A program made the position numbers and the translations under genes. A DNA stretch of 43,996 nt from a virus: positions 1 to 43,996 of the IMG/VR virus record IMGVR_UViG_3300042400_000887. One strand, 5' to 3'. Shown in pieces: positions 24,928-31,580 of this stretch (its first letter is position 1; every line of letters begins with the position of its first letter). The notes under the pieces were generated by a model, which worked only from the letters and a program-made list of their open reading frames with translations, did no database searches and was not told the origin of the DNA.

Positions 24928-24956
24928 TTTACTTCTGCCGAAACTTGCTGTATACT
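24928..24956 (+). promoter_or_regulatory. Sigma70-type promoter for the CobS-like gene
   Basis: TTTACT (24928-24933), 17 bp, TATACT (24951-24956), 33 bp before the gene, with the same AAAAAAGTTC upstream extension as the cobT promoter. Confidence 0.87.
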
Positions 24957-24988
24957 AAGGTCTTACTTATTTTTATTATGGAGTTGTT

Positions 24989-26116
24989 ATGAGAAAATCG
25001 CAAATCGTGTCTGCTTTAGCAGAAATGTTCCCAGACGTTTTGACATCCGGTCAAGTCACCAAACAACAAATAATCGCGTTCAGAAAACAATCGAACTTCC
25101 CGCAAACCGAAGTATCGGTGGTTTTGATGGAGAACCGCGTTTCCCGCGGGGTTTACGCAATCAATGCTTCTAACGAACCTGGTAACAAAATTATACCGCT
25201 AAAGGAAGTCGCGCCAATGCAAGAATCTAATTCTTTTGTCCCAGAGAAAGATCCTAATTTTGTTCCGTTTGGAAATTATAAAGATTTAGAATCTATCATC
25301 AAATCGGGTATTTTTTATCCTGCCTACGTCTACGGACCAACGGGTAATGGTAAATCAACGATGGTTGAGCAAATTTGCGCTAACCATAAAAAACCGTTGA
25401 TTCGCGTAAATTTAAACATGATGACCGATGAGGAACAATTAATCGGTTCCAAAACGCTACGAGAAGGTAATGTTGAAATCGTCGAAGGACCTGTTTTAGT
25501 GGCAATGCGTAAAGGAACTGCGTTGCTTCTCGATGAGATTGACGCTGGTTCAGCGAACGCGTTATTGTGTCTACAACCTATCTTGGAAGGTAAACCGTAT
25601 TATTTCAAATTGAAAAATGAAATAATTGTTCCTGCTGCTGGTTTCAATGTCATTGCAACCGCCAACACTAAGGGTAAAGGTTCTGATGATGGTCGTTATA
25701 TCGGCACTAACGTATTAAATGAAGCGTTTTTAGAACGCTTCGCTGTTACGTTTGATCAAGAATATCCAGATGCGAAAACTGAATTAAAAATCGTCAAAAA
25801 CTTGATGACCCAATTTGATTGTCTTGACGTTCCATTTGCTGAATTATTAGTAAAGTGGGCAGATGCGATTCGCAAAACATTCGATGACGGCGGCGTTGAT
25901 GAATTGATTACTACCAGACGAATGACTCATATCATTCGCGCGTTTGCTATCTTTGGTAATAAAACGAAGGCAGTCGAGTTGTGTTGTAATCGGTTTGATA
26001 TTTCAACCAAAACTGCGTTTATTGATTTACTGGATAAAATTTCAGAACCGGAAGTGGTTTCCGAACCTGCGTTAGAACCAGAAGATAAAAAACCGCTTGA
26101 CGAAATTCCTTTCTAA
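24989..26116 (+). CDS. cobS: CobS/MoxR-like AAA+ ATPase
   Basis: A 375-residue AAA+ protein. The N-terminal helical region (1-90) precedes Walker A GPTGNGKST (116-124), Walker B LLLDEID (179-185), sensor-1 ATANT and sensor-2/lid helices with TTRRMTHIIRAF. It is closest to CobS/MoxR ATPases, the motor partner of the CobT-type VWA protein encoded just upstream, although each gene has its own promoter. The C-terminus ends KPLDEIPF, very like the acidic tip of bacterial SSB (DDDIPF), which binds many DNA-repair proteins. That similarity may be coincidental. Confidence 0.87.
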   Translation: MRKSQIVSALAEMFPDVLTSGQVTKQQIIAFRKQSNFPQTEVSVVLMENRVSRGVYAINASNEPGNKIIPLKEVAPMQESNSFVPEKDPNFVPFGNYKDLESIIKSGIFYPAYVYGPTGNGKSTMVEQICANHKKPLIRVNLNMMTDEEQLIGSKTLREGNVEIVEGPVLVAMRKGTALLLDEIDAGSANALLCLQPILEGKPYYFKLKNEIIVPAAGFNVIATANTKGKGSDDGRYIGTNVLNEAFLERFAVTFDQEYPDAKTELKIVKNLMTQFDCLDVPFAELLVKWADAIRKTFDDGGVDELITTRRMTHIIRAFAIFGNKTKAVELCCNRFDISTKTAFIDLLDKISEPEVVSEPALEPEDKKPLDEIPF

Positions 26117-26132
26117 TCGGAGATATATAATA

Positions 26133-26345
26133 ATGAGTAAAATTGAAGACGCAGTTTGTGCTAAAATCCAACAAAGAGCGGCAGTTGGATTGAATAAGTA
26201 TGGAGTAACCCTTGAACGAGATGATTTATCCGAGTTAGATTGGTTGGTTCATGCACAAGAAGAAGCAATGGATTTGGCAAATTACCTAGAGGTTCTCATC
26301 CAGCGAAAGAAAGCGGCGATTGACGAAATGAATAAAGAAGCGTAA
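26133..26345 (+). CDS. Small helical protein, possibly MazG/dNTP-pyrophosphohydrolase-like
   Basis: A 70-residue helical protein from ATG 26133. The frame from 26097 overlaps cobS and is rejected. KYGVTLERDDLSELDWLVHA is followed by QEEAMDLANYLEVLI. The KYG plus EExxDLxxYL pattern recalls phage all-alpha NTP-pyrophosphohydrolase-like domains (MazG superfamily), whose EExxD binds metal. It is shorter than a typical MazG unit, so an enzymatic role is uncertain. It lies between cobS and the sliding clamp gene. Confidence 0.65.
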   Translation: MSKIEDAVCAKIQQRAAVGLNKYGVTLERDDLSELDWLVHAQEEAMDLANYLEVLIQRKKAAIDEMNKEA

Positions 26346-26373
26346 AATTATTATTTTTAACAATGGAGAAATC

Positions 26374-27027
26374 ATGAAAATTAGCAAAGAAACAATTAAC
26401 ATCCTGAAAAACTATGCAGCAATCAATAGCAATTTGCTGCTCAGCGAAGGTAATAAACTTAAAACTACGTCAACTAATAAAACTATTGCATCAAGCGTAA
26501 CCGTCGCGGAGCAATTTCCAGTCGAATTTGGTATCTATGATTTGAACGCGTTTTTGGGCGCATTATCATTATTCAATGACCCCGAGTTAGAATTTGAAAG
26601 TAAATTCGTCACCATCAAAGAAAAAAATAACAAAATTAAGTATTTTGGCGCAGAACCTTCTATCTTGACCACGCCGAAAAAAGATATTGTATTCCCTGCT
26701 GCCGACATTCAATTTGATTTGTCTGAATCTTTATTCGGTACGATCCACAGAACCTCCGGTGTATTAAAAGCATCTGATTTTTCTGTCATCGGCGACGGTT
26801 CTAATCTGACCATTTTAGTCGGTGATAAAAAGAACGCGACTAGCAACTGTTACGAAACTGTTGTTGGCGAAACTGATAAAACATTCCGCGCCAACATTAA
26901 AATTGAAAACTTAAAAATGTTGCAGGCAAATTATCGCGTTACCATTCATTCTAAAATTGCTAGGTTTGAATCTGTATCAGGCGATTTAGTGTATTACGTT
27001 GCAGTGGAAGCAGATTCTTCGTTTTAA
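26374..27027 (+). CDS. 45: Sliding clamp (gp45)
   Basis: Trimeric DNA-polymerase processivity clamp, which also activates late transcription through gp55. The 217-residue protein (T4 gp45: 228) has the gp45 layout. It opens with KISKETINILKNYAAINSNL, a FPVEFGIYDLNAFLGALSLF strand-helix segment near residue 50, and a beta-rich second domain. The next units encode the clamp loader subunits. ATG 26374 follows AATGGAG. Confidence 0.93.
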   Translation: MKISKETINILKNYAAINSNLLLSEGNKLKTTSTNKTIASSVTVAEQFPVEFGIYDLNAFLGALSLFNDPELEFESKFVTIKEKNNKIKYFGAEPSILTTPKKDIVFPAADIQFDLSESLFGTIHRTSGVLKASDFSVIGDGSNLTILVGDKKNATSNCYETVVGETDKTFRANIKIENLKMLQANYRVTIHSKIARFESVSGDLVYYVAVEADSSF

Positions 27028-27034
27028 TATTCGC

Positions 27035-27063
27035 TTTACTTTTTGATACAGTTGGGGTATACT
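27035..27063 (+). promoter_or_regulatory. Sigma70-type promoter for the clamp loader
   Basis: TTTACT (27035-27040), 17 bp, TATACT (27058-27063), between gp45 and gp44. Confidence 0.85.
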
Positions 27064-27102
27064 TGATCGTTACCCCAACTTACTTTTTACTATGGAGACA
27101 TC

Positions 27103-28056
27103 ATGACAATTCAAACTCAAGACAATCAATTTTTGTGGACTGAACGCTACAGACCTCAAACTATCGACGATTGTATTTTGCCGGAATCAACCAAAGAAAC
27201 ATTTCGTAATTACATTAAACAAGGCGAGTTACCGACTCTTTTGTTGGCGGGAACTGCAGGCGTAGGAAAAACAACGATTGCAAAGGCGCTTTGTAATGAA
27301 GTCGGCGCTGAATATATCATGATCAACGGTTCTGATGAAGGTCGTAAGATTGATACTTTACGATATACGGTTAAAGATTTCGCGTCCTCTGTTTCTCTGA
27401 CCGACTCTAAAAAAGTTATTATCATTGATGAAGCAGACTACATGAATGCTGATTCGGTGCAACCTGCGTTGCGTTCGTTCATCGAAGAGTTCAGCAACAA
27501 CTGCAGATTTATATTCACGTGCAATTTTAAAAATCGAATAATCGAACCGTTGCATTCGCGTTGCGCAACCATCGAGTTTAAAATTGACCCGAAAGATAAA
27601 CAAGAAATGGCGGCGCAATTTTTTAAACGTGCCGCTAAAATCTTGAAACAAGAGAACGTTGAATTTGACCCTAAAGTGGTTGCTGAGTTAGTAACAAAAC
27701 ATTTTCCTGATTACCGGAGAGTCCTTAATGAGTTACAAAGATATTCTGTTGCGGGTAAAATTGACTCTGGAATTTTTGTCAATGTATCTGCGGATTCTTA
27801 TAAAGAATTAATTCGCGGTCTTAAAGAAAAAGATTTTGGTTCGGTTCGTAAATGGGTTGCGAGTTCAGACTCGGACGCACCGTCATTATTCCGTCATTTG
27901 TACGACAATGCAGTTTCGCTTTTGGATCCTTCGAGTATCCCTCAATTAATTATCATTTTGGGCGATTATCAGTTTAAAAGTGCGTTTGTTGCCGATCAAG
28001 AAATAAACGCTATGTCTGCTATGGTTGAAATTATGTCTTCCGTTAGATTCAAATAG
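27103..28056 (+). CDS. 44: Clamp loader large subunit (gp44)
   Basis: AAA+ ATPase that, as a 4:1 complex with gp62, opens and loads the gp45 clamp. The 317-residue protein (T4: 319) opens with LWTERYRPQTIDDCILP, typical of clamp loaders. It shows Walker A GTAGVGKT (50-57), DEAD (109-112), and the sensor-1/arginine region FTCNFKNRIIEPLHSRC, where the SRC motif acts in trans. It is followed by two small genes and then gp62. Confidence 0.96.
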   Translation: MTIQTQDNQFLWTERYRPQTIDDCILPESTKETFRNYIKQGELPTLLLAGTAGVGKTTIAKALCNEVGAEYIMINGSDEGRKIDTLRYTVKDFASSVSLTDSKKVIIIDEADYMNADSVQPALRSFIEEFSNNCRFIFTCNFKNRIIEPLHSRCATIEFKIDPKDKQEMAAQFFKRAAKILKQENVEFDPKVVAELVTKHFPDYRRVLNELQRYSVAGKIDSGIFVNVSADSYKELIRGLKEKDFGSVRKWVASSDSDAPSLFRHLYDNAVSLLDPSSIPQLIIILGDYQFKSAFVADQEINAMSAMVEIMSSVRFK

Positions 28057-28064
28057 AGAATGTT

Positions 28065-28436
28065 ATGGATAATTTTATAATTATAATTTGTGTTGTTATC
28101 GCTCTTGGTATTGGTTATTTCATCGGCGTGCATTTAACCATTGACAATTTCGTCAAAGGTTATTTCACAGTGGACGATTTCGCAGAAGAGTATGACCAAC
28201 CGACTCAAGAATGGATAAGTCCAACTACCGGTAAATTACTGGACAGCGAACATAAAATTTCAGTCTACATTGAAATCGTCGATGGCGTTCTGTATACCTA
28301 TGATTCAAAAACTAATAAGTATATGGCACATGGTGCTACTAGAATTGAGATGGAAGATATGTTAGTATCCAAATATCCAAATACTTTGTTTGGTATGACC
28401 GAAGAAAACTTACGAGAAGTAGGGTTTATAGAATGA
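28065..28436 (+). CDS. Membrane-anchored small protein
   Basis: A 123-residue protein with one N-terminal transmembrane helix (IIIICVVIALGIGYFIGVHL, residues 5-24) and a soluble acidic domain. The order suggests a cytoplasm- or periplasm-facing tethered domain, but no family is recognised. It sits inside the clamp-loader operon, and its stop overlaps the next ATG (ATGA). Confidence 0.7.
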   Translation: MDNFIIIICVVIALGIGYFIGVHLTIDNFVKGYFTVDDFAEEYDQPTQEWISPTTGKLLDSEHKISVYIEIVDGVLYTYDSKTNKYMAHGATRIEMEDMLVSKYPNTLFGMTEENLREVGFIE

Positions 28437-28609
28437 TTTTAATTAGCGAATATCAAAACAAATCGCGTAACGCCAGGGTGTATAAAACTGATAGAGGCGA
28501 TTATCATATAATAATGTATGATGCGGATTACGACTATAACGGGTTTCATGCGTTTATGAATCTGGATAACGCGGAAGATTACGCAGAATCTTGGGTATTG
28601 CAGCAATAA
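28433..28609 (+). CDS. Small protein, 58 residues
   Basis: Begins MILISEYQNKSRNARVYKT and is rich in Tyr and Asp, predicted as two strands and a helix. It is coupled to the previous gene by ATGA. Resembles the many small alpha/beta proteins of T4-like phages, with no known function. Confidence 0.65.
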   Translation: MILISEYQNKSRNARVYKTDRGDYHIIMYDADYDYNGFHAFMNLDNAEDYAESWVLQQ

Positions 28610-28628
28610 CAATAAGGAACTTTAAATT

Positions 28629-29006
28629 ATGAATCCATTTGACTTCATTAACGCAATTACACAAACTAAAGAAAACCTGTTCATAGACCCGCAAGCATCA
28701 AAAGATTATAATGCGTTTATGGTTAATAGAGGGTTGTCTCAATATGCGGATACGATTTTATATGCCAACGAAATGAATCGGTTTTATAATTTAGATCCGG
28801 ATATGCAGTTTCAATATCTTATAAATACAATTACTAAGAAAAAGCGATTTAATAAATGGGCAAAAAAAGAGAAAGACCCTAAATCATTTTTATTGGTTAA
28901 AGAATATTATAAGTATTCTGATGAGAAAGCAAGATCGGTCGTAGACATTTTAACTGATGATCAACTTGCTATAATTGAAACTAAATTGTATAAAGGCGGC
29001 AGATGA
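28629..29006 (+). CDS. 62: Clamp loader small subunit (gp62)
   Basis: Single-copy clamp-loader subunit pairing with gp44. At 125 residues it is shorter than T4 gp62 (187) but has the features of environmental T4-like gp62: FDFINAITQTKENLFID, KDYNAFMVNRGLSQYADTI, ANEMN and KKKRFNKWAK. The order gp44-gp62-regA is the T4 order, and its stop overlaps the regA start, as in T4. Confidence 0.88.
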   Translation: MNPFDFINAITQTKENLFIDPQASKDYNAFMVNRGLSQYADTILYANEMNRFYNLDPDMQFQYLINTITKKKRFNKWAKKEKDPKSFLLVKEYYKYSDEKARSVVDILTDDQLAIIETKLYKGGR

Positions 29007-29419
29007 TGACCGAAATTTACTATGATTGGACGTTTGATTCGTTATTGGAGGTAAAATTACCTGAACCCGATGCTTTTTTAAAAGTATGTGAAACTCTAAC
29101 TAGGATTGGCGTAGCATCAAAAAAAGAAAATAAATTATTTCAATCTTGCCACATTTTACATAAGCAAGGGAAATATTATATCACCCATTTCAAAGAATTG
29201 TTTGCCTTAGACGGTAAAGAATCCAATATCACTAATAATGATATTGAAAGAAGAAATGCTATTGCTGGATTGCTACAAGACTGGGAACTTCTTACAATTG
29301 TGTACCCAGAAAAAGCAGAAGCAAGAGCTGCAATGTCACAGATTAAAATTATCTCTTATAAAGATAAAAGAAACTGGGAACTTTGCACTAAATATTCAAT
29401 TGGTACTCGTGCTAGATAA
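29006..29419 (+). CDS. regA: Translational repressor RegA
   Basis: RNA-binding protein that represses many early mRNAs by covering their start regions. The 137-residue protein (T4: 122) conserves VCETLTRIGVASKKEN then LFQSCHILHKQGKYYITHFK, nearly the T4 sequence, and LLQDWELLTIV. An extra N-terminal segment (MTEIYYDWTFDSLLEV) explains the added length. ATG 29006 overlaps the gp62 TGA (an ATG at 29003 is the alternative), making autoregulation with gp62 plausible. Confidence 0.94.
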   Translation: MTEIYYDWTFDSLLEVKLPEPDAFLKVCETLTRIGVASKKENKLFQSCHILHKQGKYYITHFKELFALDGKESNITNNDIERRNAIAGLLQDWELLTIVYPEKAEARAAMSQIKIISYKDKRNWELCTKYSIGTRAR

Positions 29420-29443
29420 TTTTTAATATAAATTGAGGATAAA

Positions 29444-29653
29444 ATGGAAGACTTTGTAATTGAACTTGAATTGAAAGTAGGCACTGTTAATGCAATCTTA
29501 AATGTATTAGCTAAAGCACCTTATGGGGAAGTTGTTGATTTAATCTCAGAAATTCATACAAAAGGCGAGGCAGCGTTAATTAAATTGCGCGAAGAACATC
29601 CAGAATTGTTTGTTCAATCTGAAGATGTTCAAGAAGAAGCTACCGCAGAATAA
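29444..29653 (+). CDS. Small helical protein, unknown
   Basis: A 69-residue acidic protein (FVIELELKVGTVNAILNVLA; VDLISEIHTKGEAALIKL) of a type often seen in phages near structural or replication genes. No function known to me. Ends in an acidic tail (SEDVQEEATAE) just before the hsp20 leader. Confidence 0.7.
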   Translation: MEDFVIELELKVGTVNAILNVLAKAPYGEVVDLISEIHTKGEAALIKLREEHPELFVQSEDVQEEATAE

Positions 29654-29762
29654 TCCTTCTCCCGAAGGGATCGTTGTGTCTACGATTGAAAATAAGAGGC
29701 ACATAACCATCTACGCCGTAAGGGTAGATAAACTTTAATCTTGCCGAAAGGAAGAAAATAAA
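29654..29762 (+). promoter_or_regulatory. Structured hsp20 leader, ROSE-like RNA thermometer candidate
   Basis: A 109-nt non-coding leader folds into several hairpins. One is ATCTAC-G-CC-GTAA-GG-GTAGAT (29709-29729). The last, CTT-G-CC-GAAA-GGAAG (29740-29754), pairs the Shine-Dalgarno AGGAAG with CUUGCC, leaving a single bulged G opposite it and a GAAA tetraloop. ROSE thermometers upstream of bacterial small heat-shock genes use the same design: a U-U/C-G-C-U anti-SD with an extra G. The fold is from eye inspection only. Confidence 0.6.
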
Positions 29763-30218
29763 ATGACAACACAACGTATCGCATTTGGTCCACACTTCAA
29801 TAACTATCTTGGTATTGATTCATTAATTAGAGACATGGAGCGTATAGCTTCATTACCCCAACAAGAGAAATATCCGCCGTATAACACAATTGAGTTAGAG
29901 GATAACGAATTTCTTGTCGAGTTGGCAATTGCAGGATTCTCCATTGATGATTTATCAGTTGTTCTGGAGGATGGCAAATTAATCATTTCTGGTGATAAAT
30001 CACAGAAATCTGATGATACTGTAAAATATCTACACAGAGGTATTAGCACCAAATCGTTCTCAAAAACGATTCCGGTAGTTGATACTGTAGTAGTTAATAG
30101 AGCAGAACACATTGATGGTATCTTGCGTATTTACTTGGAGAACATTATTCCTGAGCATCGCAAACCGAAACGGATTACAATCAATAATTATGTTGAACCT
30201 GTTTTATTGGCTGAATAA
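29763..30218 (+). CDS. hsp20: Small heat shock protein Hsp20 (IbpA-like)
   Basis: Holdase chaperone that keeps unfolding proteins soluble. The 151-residue protein has the alpha-crystallin domain. Examples are PPYNTIELEDNEFLVELAI and GFSIDDLSVVLEDGKLIISG, the IbpA-type signature YLHRGISTKSFSKTIPVVD, then ILRIYLENIIPEHRKPKRI. An I-x-I/V-like C-terminal tail is less clear (EPVLLAE). Hsp20 genes are common in T4-like aquatic phages and may aid capsid assembly or stress survival. Its leader looks like an RNA thermometer. Confidence 0.95.
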   Translation: MTTQRIAFGPHFNNYLGIDSLIRDMERIASLPQQEKYPPYNTIELEDNEFLVELAIAGFSIDDLSVVLEDGKLIISGDKSQKSDDTVKYLHRGISTKSFSKTIPVVDTVVVNRAEHIDGILRIYLENIIPEHRKPKRITINNYVEPVLLAE

Positions 30219-30227
30219 ATTATTATG

Positions 30228-30256
30228 GGGGAGTGAAATATCTCCCCTTTCTTTTT
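30228..30256 (+). terminator. Hairpin terminator, repeated GGGGAG type (copy 2)
   Basis: GGGGAGTGAAATATCTCCCC followed by TTTCTTTTT. It ends the hsp20 unit. A GTG inside it is in frame with the next gene but is not its start. Confidence 0.88.
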
Positions 30257-30274
30257 GAATATAGGAATGAATTG

Positions 30275-30589
30275 ATGAGCGAAGATATTAAAGTAATTAA
30301 ATTGATCAATGGCGAAGATTTAATCGTAGAAGTAGTAGCGGAAGTGGAATCCTCATATGGCAGAACCCATTATGAAGTGATTAATGCTGCTAATTTAGTA
30401 CTACAAGAAACCGAAAAGGGCATGACAGTTGGTCTAGCGCCTTATTTACCTTATTCTGAAGGTAATATTAAATTGTATCTGCACACAATTACGGCAGAAG
30501 CATCACCAGAACCTCATATGCTACAAGAATATAAGAGAGTGTTCGGTAAGATTGTAACGCCATCCTCATCAATTATTATGCCAAAATAG
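30275..30589 (+). CDS. Small Sm-like protein, paralogue 2
   Basis: A 104-residue protein from ATG 30275 (AGGAAT upstream). An earlier in-frame GTG lies in the terminator stem. The start MSEDIKVIKLINGEDLIVEV mirrors the 13506 product (VTIKLINGDTVICVL), indicating a shared Sm-like barrel family. After the barrel comes a proline/serine tail. Unknown role. It sits between hsp20 and the endolysin. Confidence 0.7.
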   Translation: MSEDIKVIKLINGEDLIVEVVAEVESSYGRTHYEVINAANLVLQETEKGMTVGLAPYLPYSEGNIKLYLHTITAEASPEPHMLQEYKRVFGKIVTPSSSIIMPK

Positions 30590-30596
30590 GTAACTT

Positions 30597-31379
30597 ATGA
30601 TTACTAAAGAACATATTAAAGCAATTTGTCCAAATAATAAAAACCCAGAGCAAATTGCAGAAGCATTAAACCATGTATTACCTGAATACGACATCGCGTC
30701 TAAAGAACAAGTCGCGTGTTTTATTGCACAAACTGCCCATGAGTCAGGTGAATACAATTGTTTAAAAGAAAACCTAAACTATTCAGCTGATGGTTTATGT
30801 CGAGTATGGCCGAAACGTTTTCCATCGAAGGATGCTGCCGCGCCCTATAACCGCAACCCTGAAAAGATTGCCAATAAAGTCTACTGCGACAGAATGGGTA
30901 ATGGCTCAGAAGCATCCGGTGATGGGTTTAAGTTTCGTGGACGTGGTGTGATTCAGCTTACGGGTAAAGACAACTATTCTAAATTTGCCAAATCAATTGA
31001 TAAGTCGTTGGATGAAGCAGTTGCATTATGCGAAACGCTTGAAGGTGCAATTATTTCTGGTTGTTATTTCTGGCAAGCAAATAAACTAGACCGATTTGTA
31101 CAGAAAAAAGATTTCGTTGGATTGACAAAAGCCATTAATGGCGGAACGCATGGTTTAGATGATAGAACCAACAAATATAAAAAAGCATTGGCTGTATTGG
31201 ATTTTGATGTATTAGAGAAACCATCAAAACCTTCGCCAGAACCAGTTAAAGTTGAAGAATCTACAGAAGAACCCGATTACGCAGATTTGGCGTTAAAATA
31301 TGCCAATGAAGTATTTGATGACATCAGTAAAGGCGTTGATGATGCATTAAGTTCTATTACTAAATTTTTCCACGATTAA
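30597..31379 (+). CDS. GH19-type endolysin
   Basis: Cell-wall hydrolase for lysis. The GH19 (chitinase/lysozyme) catalytic domain spans about residues 5-200 of 260: FIAQTAHESGEY contains the catalytic Glu (E49), LNYSADGLCRVWPKRF is the substrate-loop region, and FKFRGRGVIQLTGKDNY (111-127) is the classic motif. The C-terminal 55 residues are a Pro/Glu linker and an amphipathic helix (KYANEVFDDISKGVDDALSS), unusual for GH19 and possibly a wall- or membrane-contact tail. No signal peptide, so it should need a holin, which is found at 34221-34532. Confidence 0.93.
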   Translation: MITKEHIKAICPNNKNPEQIAEALNHVLPEYDIASKEQVACFIAQTAHESGEYNCLKENLNYSADGLCRVWPKRFPSKDAAAPYNRNPEKIANKVYCDRMGNGSEASGDGFKFRGRGVIQLTGKDNYSKFAKSIDKSLDEAVALCETLEGAIISGCYFWQANKLDRFVQKKDFVGLTKAINGGTHGLDDRTNKYKKALAVLDFDVLEKPSKPSPEPVKVEESTEEPDYADLALKYANEVFDDISKGVDDALSSITKFFHD

Positions 31380-31386
31380 TGATTTT

Positions 31387-31414
31387 GGGGAGAGTAATAT
31401 CTCCCCTTTTCTTT
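31387..31414 (+). terminator. Hairpin terminator, repeated GGGGAG type (copy 3)
   Basis: GGGGAGAGTAATATCTCCCC followed by TTTTCTTT, eight bases after the endolysin stop. It is a loop variant of the three identical 20-mers. Confidence 0.87.
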
Positions 31415-31427
31415 ATAAGGGACTATA

Positions 31428-31580
31428 ATGAAACAAAAAAAATTAATTAAAAAAATATATTCTGCTTGTTTAGATAATGATATAGAAAAACAAACAGAAC
31501 TAAAATTAAAACAGTATAAAAAGATTCTTAAACGCAAAGAAAAGAATAAACCATTCAATAATAAATGGACTGTAATTTAG
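31428..31580 (+). CDS. Small basic protein, 50 residues
   Basis: Starts at ATG 31428 behind AAGGGAC; 50 residues, about 40% Lys/Arg (MKQKKLIKKIYSACLDN and KQYKKILKRKEKNK). It overlaps the cyclase start at 31565 by 16 bases, or by one base if the cyclase begins at GTG 31580, so the two are translated as a pair. Function unknown; nucleic-acid or membrane-surface binding is possible from charge alone. Confidence 0.6.
   Translation: MKQKKLIKKIYSACLDNDIEKQTELKLKQYKKILKRKEKNKPFNNKWTVI

Noticed and set aside
29654-29762. tRNA or small RNA gene in the hsp20 leader
   Set aside because: No cloverleaf, T-loop or CCA end; the hairpins lead straight to the hsp20 start, so a 5' leader is simpler.
30233-30274. 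Earlier GTG start for the 30275 gene
   Set aside because: The GTG lies in the terminator hairpin loop region, and the ATG at 30275 has a good ribosome site.
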